Origin: Tipula vernalis
Taxonomy: Eukaryota > Arthropoda > Insecta > Diptera > Tipulidae
Assembly: GCA_958295665.1 (NCBI GenBank)
Contig: OY282560.1
Span: forward strand, 54,126,333 to 54,190,332
Direction of reading: 5' to 3'
Length of the DNA stretch: 64,000 bases
A program made the position numbers and the translations under genes. Of this stretch, positions 33,295 through 42,818 are shown one piece after another; positions within the stretch are counted from its first letter, which is position 1, and each line of letters begins with the position of its first letter. The notes under the pieces were generated by a model, which saw only the letters and a program-made list of their open reading frames with translations, was not told the DNA's origin and did no database searches.

Positions 33295-36200
33295 CTTCCT
33301 ACGATAGCTATTGAGTAATTACATTAATTGAATCCTTCTCCAGACATAACACTCTAGAGGCTGATTTTATACAAATTTTCTAATAATTTTAGGAAAATCG
33401 AATTTTCCGAAATTTCCCACGGGAGACTTAAACTGAATTTTTTCCTGCGATAGCTATTGGGTAATCACATCAATTGAATCCATCTCCAGACATAACACTC
33501 TAGAGGCTGACTTTATTCATCCATTTCATACTTTCGGCTGGCAACTTTTTTGAATTTTCCGAGATTTCCCACGGGTATGAACTGAATTTTTTTCCTGCGA
33601 TAGCTATTGACAAGTCACATCAATGCAATTCAACTCCAGACATAACACTCAAGAGGCTGATTTTATACAAATTTTCTAATAATTTTGGAAAATCGAGTTT
33701 CCCGAGATTTCCCACTGGAAACTTGAACTGAATTTTTTTCCTGCGATAGCTATTGACAAGTCACATCAACACAATCTATCTCCAGACTTAACACTCTAGA
33801 GGCTGATTTTATACAAATTTTCTAATAATTTTTGGAAAATCGAATTTTCCGAGATTCCTCACGGGAAACTTGAACTGAATTTTTTCCCTGCGATTGCTAT
33901 TGACAAGTCAAATCAATACAATTCAACTCCAGACATAACACTCTAGAGGCTGATTTTATAAAAATTTTCTAATAATTTTGGAAAATCGAGTTTCCCGAGA
34001 TTTCCCAAGGGAAACTTGAACTGAATTTTTTTCCTGTTATAGCTATTGACGATTTTCATCAATGCAATCCATCTTCAGACATAACACTCTAGAGGCTGAT
34101 TTTATACAAATTTTCTAATAATTTTGGAAAATCGAGTTTCCAAAGATTTCCCACGGGAAACTTGAACTGAATTTTTTTCCTGCGATAGCTATTGACAAGT
34201 CACATCAACACAATCTATCTCCAGACTTAACACTCTAGAGGCTGATTTTATACAAATTTTCTAATAATTTTTGGAAAATCGAATTTTCCGAGATTCCTCA
34301 CGGGAAACTTGAACTGAATTTTTTTCCTGCGATTGCTATTGACAAGTCAAATCAATACAATTCAACTCCAGACATAACACTCTAGAGGCTGATTTTATAA
34401 AAATTTTCTAATAATTTTGGAAAATCGAGTTTCCCGAGATTTCCCAAGGGAAACTTGAACTGAATTTTTTTCCTGTTATAGCTATTGACGATTTTCATCA
34501 ATGCAATCCATCTTCAGACATAACACTCTAGAGGCTGATTTTATACAAATTTTCTAATAATTTTGGAAAATCGAGTTTCCAAAGATTTCCCACGGGAAAC
34601 TTGAACTGAATTTTTTTCCTGCGATAGCTATTGACAAGTCACATCAACACAATCTATCTCCAGACTTAACACTCTAAAGGCTGATTTTATACAAACTTTC
34701 TAATAATTTTTGGAAAATCGAATTTTCCGAGATTCCTCACGGGAAACTTGAACTGAATTTTTTTCCTGCGACAGCTGTTGACAAGTCACATCAATACAAT
34801 TCATCTCCAGGCATAACACTCTAGAGGCTGATTTTATTCAAATTTTCAAATAATTTTTGGAAAATCGAGTTTTCCGAGATTTCTTAAGGGAAACTTAAAC
34901 TGATTTTTTTCTAACGATAGCTATTGGCAGGTTACATAAATACAATCCATCTCCAGACATAACACTCTAGAGGCTGATTTTATACAAATTTTCAAATAAT
35001 TTTTGGAAAATCGAATTTTCCGAGATTTCCCACAGGAAATTTAAACTGATTTTTTTTCTTGCCATTGCTATTGACAAGTCAAATCAATACAATTCAACTC
35101 CAGACATAACACTCTAGAGGCTGATTTTATTCAAATTTTCTAATAATTTTGGAAAATAGAGTTTCCCGAGATTTCCCATTGAAACTTGAACTGAATTTTC
35201 TTCCTGTTATAGCTATTGACGATTTTCATCAATGCAATCCATCTTCAGACATAACACTCTAGAGGCTGATTTTATACAAATTTTCTAATAATTTTTGGAA
35301 AATCGAATTTTCCGAGATTTCCCACGAAAAATTTGAACTGAATTTTTTTCATGCGATAGCTATTGACAAGTCAAATCAATGCAATTCAACTCCAGACATA
35401 ACGTTCTAGAGGCTGATTTTATACAAATTTTTTAATAATTTTGGAAAATCGAGTTTTCCGAGATTTCCCAAGGGAAACTTGAACTGATTTTTTTTCCTGC
35501 GATAGCTATTGACAAGTCACATCAATAAAATCCATCTCCAGACATAACAGTCTAGAGGCTGATTTTATACAAATTTTCTAAAAATTTTTGGAAAATCGAA
35601 TTTTCCGAAATTTTCCACGGGAAACTTAAACTGAATTTTTTTCCTGCGATAGCTAATGACATGTCACATCAATGCAATCCATCTCCAGACATAACACTCT
35701 AGAGGCTGACTTTATACAAATTTTCTAATAATTTTTGGAAAATCGAATTTTCCAAGATTTCCCAAGGGAAACTTGAACTAAATTTTTTTCCTGCGATAGC
35801 TATTGACAAGTCACATCAATACAATCTCTGTCCAGGCATAACACTCTAGAGGCTGATTTTATACAAATTTTTTAATAATTTTGGAAAATCGAGTTTCCCG
35901 AGATTTCTTACGGGAAACTTGAACTGAATTTTTTTACTGCGATAGCTATTGACCAGTCACATCAATACAATCTCTCTCCAGGCATAACACTCTAGAGGCT
36001 GATTTTATACAAATTTTCTAATAATTTTTGGAAAATCGAGTTTTCCGACATTTCCCACGGTAAACTTGAACTGAAATTTTTTCCTGCGATAGCTATTGAC
36101 AAGTCACATCAAAACAATCTCTCTTCAGGCATAACACTCTAGAGGCTGATTTTATACAAATTTTCTAATAATTTTTGGAAAATCGAATTTTCCGAGATTT

Positions 36201-37150
36201 CCCACGGGACATTTGAACTGAATTTTTTCCTGCGATAGCTATTAACAAGTCACATCAATGCAATTTAACTCCAGACATAACACTCTAGAGGCTGATTTTA
36301 TACAAATTTTCTAATAATTTTGGAAAATCGAGTTTCCCGAGATTTCCCAAGGGAAACTTGAACTGAATTTTTTTCCTGCTAAAGCTATTGGCGAGTCACA
36401 TGAATGCAATCCATCTCCAGGCATAACACTCTAGAGGCTGATTTTATACAAATTTTCTAATAATTTTGGAAAATCGAGTTTCCCGAGATTTCCCACGGGA
36501 AACTTGAACTGAATTTTTTTTCCTGCGATAGCTATTGACAAGTCACATCAATACAATCTCTCTCCAGGCATAACACTCTAGAAGGCTGATTTTATACAAA
36601 TTTTCTGTAAACAATTTTGGAAAATCGAATTTTTTTTCCTGCGATAGCTATTGACAAGTTACATAAATGCAATCCATCTCCAGACCTAACACTCTAGAGG
36701 CTGATTTTTTTTATCCATTTCTTACTTTCGGCTTGAAACGTTTTTGAATTTTCCGAGATTTCCCACGGGAAACTGGAACTAAATTATTAACTGCGATAGC
36801 TATTGACAAGTCACATCAATGCAATCCATCTCCAGACCTAACACTCTAGAGGCTGATTTTTTTTTATCTATTTCTTACTTTCGGCTTGAAACGTTTTTGA
36901 ATTTTCCGAGATTTTCCACGGGAAACTTGACTTGAATTTTTTTTCTGCGATAGCTATTGACAAATCACATCAATTCAATACATCTCCAGACATAACACTC
37001 TAGAGGCTGATTTTATACAAATTTTGTAAAAAATTTTGGAAAATCGAATTTTCCGAGATTTCCCACGGGAAACTTGACTTGAATTTTTTTTCTGCGATAG
37101 CTATTGACAAATCACATCAATGCAATCCATCTCCAGACATAACACTCTAG
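33275..37150 (+). repeat. ~146-bp tandem array, right arm
   Basis: CTCTAGAGGCTG recurs about every 143-150 bp from 33346 to 37143. Units vary by small indels and substitutions. A three-unit higher-order repeat of 439 bp is visible at 33770, 34209 and 34648, marked by the rare variant ACACAATCTATCTCCAGACT. Two units near 36700 and 36850 carry a different insert (CTTACTTTCGGCTTGAAACG) related to the terminal repeats. Confidence 0.85.
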
Positions 37151-37229
37151 AGGGTGACTTATTTTCGGCTGGAATGTCAATAACATAATCTGCATTATCG
37201 ACTTTTCACTTTCGGCTGGAAACTTTCGG

Positions 37230-38192
37230 TTAACTTTAACGGGGTGATTTTGTGGTCCATGCTTATCTTTGCCACTTCCTTCTCCTGCCTTACTTTCACT
37301 TTTTATCACTTCCTTCCGTTTGGTTCTTCTTTGCAATGCATGCAAATCTGATTCTTGATGAAATGATTTCTCTATAAGAGCGATAAGAGATGCTGCTCTA
37401 TGTCAAACGTCTTGATGTCAAGTTAACTCACCAATCCTCCTTCAGCCGTGTAATTATTACGTGCAGGAGTAATCGTTAGTGTACATTTAAGTATATGTTT
37501 AAGTCTCTGATTTTCTAACACACCAACATTACTAATTGGTTCGTATTTCATTGTGGTGATCAAACATTTGCAATTAGTTTAGCTCAATACAATTTTAACT
37601 CTGTTCACTTCTCAGCGAAATCTAAACGCACATCAACGCTTAGAAAATTTCAGACAGTACCAATTCGAGCGCGAAAAATGATTTACTGTATAATCGACGA
37701 GAACTAACAAAGCTATGCAGGCGATTCTATTGTGTACGATGCAAAAATGATATTTTCCACTCAAATTGAAAAGTTAAATTTTTCAATTTTTAAGTGTTGT
37801 TCAAAAATCCATTTACAACTTTCTTAATTATTAATTTTCGAATATGTTTTATATAAATATCAACAGTTTATTTTAATGTCTTGTTGTTCTTCTCGTATAC
37901 ATGTACTGTATATACATCCATATGAAAGCTGCTGGCTGCTATATCCTTTACTAATTAATTATTCAATATTCATGTTGCTGCTTAAAACCCATAGCACTCT
38001 ATACCCATAATATACTCACATATTTTATTTCAATTTGGTATTTTTGCAGCTCGAGCATGGGAACAACAAGTATATTTCGCCTGTCTTTTTGGTGTTTCTT
38101 CTAAATTCTAAATAATCATCCATTTGTGCTCATTTTCGTTTTTATTTTTTTATTTTTTTGGTAACTTTTATTATTTGTTTGTTTCCTTCCAG
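37230..38192. other. Intron 3' part, no gene seen
   Basis: No motif-bearing frame. A polypyrimidine tract (GTTTGTTTCCTTCCAG) precedes the exon at 38193. Confidence 0.5.
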
Positions 38193-39054
38193 ACAATTTA
38201 TAGCAAAAAAAATGCCATAGACGAAAACAGCATAAATTTAAATAATTTCATGAATTTATTGCACAACGCGCAAATTGATTTAAAATGGATCAGGGACACA
38301 AGTCAATTGCATCGTGGTAAAAAATTTGTTACAACTTGGTTGGATGCGCCCGATTTGAAATATATCAGCTTGGGTGATACTCTAAAATCGGGCGGTGACA
38401 AATGGTATACACAATTTCGTGATGATGAATTAAAATTGGAAAAGCCAGACGATCCTGGTACAAAAGCTATAAAACCGGACGAAAATGTTGCTAATAATAA
38501 ATTGATTGAACCACAAAATTTACAGGATCAATCTGATACGACGAAAAATGATTTGTCGCACGAAGCCAATTATAAACTGTCCAAATATGAACAGGAGAAG
38601 GAGGAGAAAATTCGTGTAGATAAAGAGAATGCAATGAAAGTGCTGCACCTACCAGCAACCGATCTTGCTTTGAACAAGCGCAAAATAAATCCGGATCAAG
38701 AGATTCTATTGAAAATCAGGAGTCGTATGGCCGATAAATATGAAACATTTGTTGAACGCCATTTGGACCCGGCAAATTTTTCAGACAGCCAAGAGTATGA
38801 CAATTATCTGAAGACGCATCGAGCAATACCAAACTATAATTTATTTAAACGTGAAACACCTGAGACTGATCATGAATTTACAAATCGTAAATTACTAGCA
38901 TATGACTATGAAGAATATAATGGGGACGATGAAACATCCAACTACTTCGATGTTGATCAAAAAAATTTTGAAAAATACAGTGCCGAACGTCAAAAACGCC
39001 AAAAAAAAGATTCGCAAGAAAATACTGAAACAATGGTCAACGATATGGTTTCAG
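38193..39054 (+). CDS. Exon 2 of secreted protein gene
   Basis: Starts after TTCCTTCCAG in phase 0 with ACA ATT TAT and runs 862 bp to a TTTCAG|GTATGT donor. It encodes about 287 residues, rich in charged and polar residues (many Asp, Glu, Lys, Asn), with FMNLLHNAQIDLKWIRD near its start, KYISLGDTLKSGG, and dibasic sites at YNLFKRETPE and ERQKRQKKD that could be convertase targets. No known domain is recognised and there are no cysteine-rich motifs or membrane segments. An in-frame methionine at 38124 lies in the polypyrimidine-rich intron end and is not a credible start. Joined to exons 1 and 3 it gives a secreted protein of 585 residues. Confidence 0.78.
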
Positions 39055-39112
39055 GTATGTACATATTGTAACAACAAGTTATTATATTTAAAATCACCAA
39101 ACTCATTTACAG
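39055..39112 (+). other. 58-bp intron
   Basis: GTATGT donor, CATTTACAG acceptor, phase 1. Length is typical for short fly introns. Reading through would give a stop after MYIL. Confidence 0.85.
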
Positions 39113-39933
39113 GAATTCTACCCAACATATTGGTGAAGGCGATTTTCACGCTTGCCCAAAAGAACAATAATTTCGTTAAAGTTATCGTACCAAATGTGAA
39201 AATATCATCGTTTGTTGAAATAAAAAAATCGGATATCAAAGCAGAAAGTGCCAAATCTAAGGATAATCTATCGAAAAAAGCTGACGACATGATCAATCAA
39301 ATAGTTAAAGGTATTAGTACACTGGTCGATAACCAGGTAAAAGGTCGTTCATGTCTCCAGATAGATGCGAACCTAAAACAATTTTTAACTAAGCTAATGA
39401 CAGTGCGTAAGAATTCAAAAATATTGTCAGGGAAATTTGAATTCCCCATCTTTAGCAAGCAACCAGAACAAAATTTGGCAATCGACGACGAAATCGATTC
39501 AAATCGTTTTACACGAAGTCTACCAAATAATATCGATAGCGGACTAATTAACGATAAGTATAGCATTATAACGAATTTACAAAATTCTTTTAGTAAACTG
39601 GGAACTAGCGATCAAATACGTTATAATATGATGAAAGAATTTATCGATAAACATTTATCATTGCTCGATGAGTTGAGTGAATTATCGCATCGAAATACTC
39701 AGACACTGGAACAATATGATGAGCAGCATCGACCGGTAAAACGTGATGCATTTATAGAGAGTGCCGATGAAGAATTTAATCCGGATTTAAATACAATCGA
39801 AATTAAGCAACCGTTTAACGATCAAATGACGGAACGATTTATAAAATTATCGAAAATGGTGGAGTTTATGCGGCAGAATTCATTACTGGATGCAACTGAT
39901 TACGATTTGATTGGGAACGATTTTATACTATGA
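39113..39933 (+). CDS. Exon 3 of secreted protein gene, with stop
   Basis: 821 bp in the phase left by exon 2, ending TGA at 39931-39933. It begins GILPNILVKAIFTLAQKNNN, continues with charged helical segments, and has further dibasic or monobasic sites (SNRFTRSLPN, HRPVKRDAFIES) and an acidic end (SADEEFNPDLN). An AATAAA lies at 39987-39992, 53 bp after the stop, as expected for polyadenylation. Family not recognised; the mix of a signal peptide, many charged residues and basic cleavage sites fits an extracellular structural or processed secreted protein, but that is only an inference. Confidence 0.8.
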
Positions 39934-39986
39934 ATGTTTTTTTTTTTTTTAATGTTATATGAACAATATATATTTGCTAATTTCTA

Positions 39987-39992
39987 AATAAA
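39987..39992 (+). terminator. Polyadenylation signal AATAAA
   Basis: Canonical hexamer 53 bp downstream of the gene's stop codon. Confidence 0.7.
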
Positions 39993-40790
39993 TGTTGATA
40001 TTCTCAGATTTTTATCTAAGACTTTCATGGGACCAAGTATCGGGTAAATTTATTTTAACATACCTAGAATTTACTCTAGTAAGACAATGTACTCAAGTCA
40101 GAAAATGAAAATTTTCAATTTTGCTTGATACATAATAAGTTTACCTTAGGCTACTGCTAGGCAGGTTGCAAAATGTGCGTTTACTACTACTAAAGTTCAG
40201 TGAAGTATGTTCTTTAAAACCATAGAACATATATTTTTCATCCCTACCGCCGACCTCAGTTAAGTTTATACAAATGATGGACATTTTATAAACAAGAAAT
40301 ACCGATAAACTTCAAAATATAGAATCAACATTTCTTTTACATGCCCTCCTGGCAAGAATCGAACTTGGTACCTTCAGATCAAAATCCCGCAGAAACCCGC
40401 AAAAATTGAGTTATTGCTAAAATTGTTCAACATTTAGGCGAATTATTTATATACTCAAATATTCGCAATGAGAGCATTAAAGATTGTTCTTCAAATTTTG
40501 GTATACACTCCCGAGCAACTAAATCGATTCAAACCTTCAGCGCTCACAGAAAGGCGATTTTTTTTTAAAACTGTTAAACAAATTTTCACAAGACATTATT
40601 TTTCTAAAAGCCTGATATTTTTACTTAAAAATGACACTATTTTCATAAAAATTGGTTAAGTACTTTTTTTATAATGATCTCTGAATGAAAACGCAACCAA
40701 AATTGATAATTATGAAAAAATATTGGGAATAGTTAAATTTAAATTACAACAAAAAATTCAAGCAAATCTGTCCTTATTAAGGTTTTGACA
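39993..40790. other. No gene seen
   Basis: AT-rich. Short frames (e.g. 40468-40659) have no recognisable motif. Confidence 0.45.
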
Positions 40791-40791
40791 A

Positions 40792-40865
40792 AGACTTGGG
40801 GGATTGCACCCCACCCCTCATCCAACGAAGACTTGGGGGATCGCACCCCACCCCTCATCCAACGA
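40792..40865. repeat. Direct repeat of 37 bp, two units
   Basis: GACTTGGGGGATTGCACCCC with the following ACCCCTCATCCAACGAA occurs twice in tandem (one C/T difference) exactly at the end of the LINE fragment to the right. Confidence 0.8.
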
Positions 40866-40870
40866 AACTA

Positions 40871-41743
40871 CTATATTCCAAAGAAGAAGGGACAGAACCT
40901 CCTCCCCCGTGCCGGGGTTCCCCTAGTTACTCGCCTCTTGATGGTGGAGTCCCCCAACTTAGAACTAACAATCCTGCTTCGCAGCATATAATTGATTAAC
41001 CCTATATGAGGAACGTCCACCTCCAAAAATGACAATCCCTCCTTGATTGCCTCCGCTTTCACATTATTAAAGGCGCCCTCTATATCCAGGAAGGCCACCA
41101 AACAGAATTCCTTCGAATTAATCGATTTCTCAATCATACACACCAAGGCTTGCAGAGCAGTGTCCACAGATCTACCGTTTGTGTACGCATGCTGAGACGA
41201 TGCTTACTTCCTGGCACCTATTTTATCTCTAATGTATACATCCAGCAGCCTTTCCAAGGTTTTCAAAAGAAAGGATGATAGAGTTATTGGTCTTAGGTCC
41301 TTAGGGTAGACAAGTGAGCTTTTCCCAGCTTCCGGTATAAACACCACATTGACCTCCGTCCAGTACCTAGGAATATAGCCCAGCTTCAAACACCCTTTGA
41401 ATATAGCTTCCAGGTGGGGAAGAATAATTACTGAGTTGTTTTGAAGTTCCGCTGGTATAATTTGATCCGGACCAGCCGATTTAAATGGTTTAAAACCCCT
41501 CAGTGCACATACGATCCGTTTTCTGGTTACGATATCCTCTGTGGTTACTGACAGTGATTCCTGATGATTGCTACGCACCAACAGGTCTTCAAAGCTCCCT
41601 GGGAAGTGTGTCTCGAAGAGAAGCTCCAGAGATTCTCCACTAGAAGCTGTCCAAGATCCGTCCGGTTTTATCAAAAAACTGGGACTAGATGTACTTTTGG
41701 AAAGAATCATCCTAAGGCGGGAGGTTTCGGATACCTCTTCCAT
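40871..41743 (-). pseudogene. LINE reverse transcriptase, N-terminal half
   Basis: 41743-41204 carries the fingers region: FKPFKSAGPDQIIPAELQ, VNVVFIPEAGKSS, LRPITLSSFLLKTLERLLD. After a frame break, 41167-40871 has the catalytic VAFLDIEGAFNNVKAEAI and VTRGTPARG, then a shift into VLSLLLWNIVV in another frame just before the end at 40866. YADD and everything after are absent. Confidence 0.82.
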
Positions 41744-41833
41744 ATTATCACAGAAGATTCTCGAGGACCTCCTTTGTGCCTTTCTTAATTCTTTCTTATA
41801 AATTCCGAGATTTTCCTTGTAGGAGTCCCAATC

Positions 41834-42222
41834 CTAAGCTTCCCTTATATTTTTGGCTCTATTAAAGGCTGTCCTACAAGCGTTACGATAGGTTCCCAGT
41901 TCCTTGGACCACCATACCGGTTTTTGCCTACCCCTAGGCTTAGCCAGTGGGCAGGCAGCGCAAAAGAATCGGTTGCATGTGCTAGTAACGCTAGCCACCA
42001 TGTCCTCCAGCTCCCCAACGGTCGTCGGGGGCTCCATAGCCCTCGTCGGTAACATTTCCTTCAATAATTCCCCATATTTGCTCCAGTTGGTCTTTCTAGG
42101 GTTCCTGAAGGCTTCCCGGGTAGCAGGGTATATCGAAGCTATAGGTTAAATATCGATGATCAGAAAAGGAGTGTTCCTTATCCACACTCCAATTTTTAAC
42201 CATATGAAGAATATTATTTGAG
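41834..42222 (-). pseudogene. LINE endonuclease C-terminus and linker
   Basis: 42222-42100 is the endonuclease end (same DNA as 18835-18960, including the HSFSDHRY region), out of frame by indels. 42064-41834 is the linker: KPVWWSKELGTYRNACRTAFNRAK. Frame is lost between the parts. Confidence 0.7.
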
Positions 42223-42229
42223 GGCCACG

Positions 42230-42818
42230 CACATGAAGTAATAATACGCGCAAATGAAATAGTTCCACATTTTTCGGCGACACAAAATACAATCGTGAAA
42301 TTACTTTTTCACCTCTCCGTTTACGCTCTTGCCATCTCTTCCGATTGTCAATCCATACATAATGTAATGGTACTTCAGTGTACAATAAATTATTGGCACG
42401 ATGATCAACTGAATTCAAATGGAAAAAAGCTAATAATTTCGTTTTCTTCTCCGTGTCTGTAGTACACATTTTGCCTTTTAGGTAAATGGCAATCAAGTCT
42501 AATTATTGAATGTGTTTGATAATGCATTGGAAATTCAAATATTCTCCAACATGCTTCTGTAGAACCAACAAAACGTCCACTCAAAAAAATTCTGAATTTC
42601 ATCTATTTCCAATTCGCCATTAATTTCATTATTAATAACCCCAACCACTAAAACAGCACAATCATATCCCTTGTAAATATATTCTACGCTTTTAACAGAT
42701 GTACATATTTCTACGTTGATATGACAATTAAATTTGGCCAGGAGATATGGATTATAAGTCACAACGTAGCGATTACCAACTGAATTCCTTATGACTTCGA
42801 CGCTTACACCGTTATCTC
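42230..42818 (-). pseudogene. Helitron RepHel fragment
   Basis: Minus strand, in order: RRDNGVSVEV (42817 onward), TYNPYLLAKFNCHINVEICT, YIYKGYDCAV, EACWRIFEFPMHYQTHSI, RQNVYYRHGEE, LLAFFHLN, LLYTEVPLHYVW, RLYFVSP and FHLRVLLLHVRGP. This is the conserved region just after the Rep domain and before the helicase of Helitron transposases. Three frames are used, so it is broken. It is cut at the left by LINE sequence and at the right, mid-frame, by the 173-bp satellite. Confidence 0.85.

Larger units (their letters stand above)
32646..37229. mobile_element. Foldback-like element made of ~146-bp tandem repeats
   Basis: The outermost 49 bp (32646-32694, starting CCGAAAGTT) match the reverse complement of 37181-37229 with three differences, so the block has terminal inverted repeats. 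Inside, a ~146-bp unit (core CATAACACTCTAGAGGCTGA, then TTCTAATAATTTT, then CCTGCGATAGCTATTGACAA) runs about 27 times in one direction from 33275 to 37150, and about three times in the opposite direction from about 32930 to 33270. The switch is a perfect 20-bp palindrome arm pair. Long repeat-filled inverted arms resemble Foldback/Galileo-type DNA elements. There is no transposase, and no clear target duplication. Confidence 0.7.
26956..38192 (+). other. Inferred 11.2-kb intron filled with repeats
   Basis: Bounded by GTATGT (26956) and TTCCTTCCAG (ending 38192). It contains trinucleotide repeats near 26988 and 27283, a gypsy pol scrap, a solo LTR, a transposase HTH scrap, a LINE 3' end and the foldback-like tandem-repeat element. 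The stretch 26956-29200 otherwise shows no recognisable gene; 28030-29050 has scattered short frames (one with FSDRGRC near 28750, faintly integrase-like) that I do not assign. Confidence 0.65.
40866..42222 (-). mobile_element. RNase H LINE fragment (family B), lacking its 3' part
   Basis: Runs from endonuclease (about 42222) to the middle of RT (about 40866) and stops there, so it has lost 3' sequence, which is unusual for LINEs. It matches 60215-60772 closely and 18835-18945 in the endonuclease. On its 5' side it is joined to Helitron sequence, on its 3' side to a 37-bp repeat. Confidence 0.8.

Noticed and set aside
38124..38192. Methionine at 38124 with a hydrophobic stretch as the true start of the secreted protein
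   Set aside because: The hydrophobic stretch is a translated T-rich polypyrimidine tract ending in a consensus CAG acceptor at 38192. The signal-peptide exon at 26881 in matching phase is a better start.
42230..42818. A host DNA helicase gene
   Set aside because: The motif order (YNPYLL..HINVE, EACWRIFEFP, YFVSP...LLLHV) is specific to Helitron RepHel, and the frame is broken three times.
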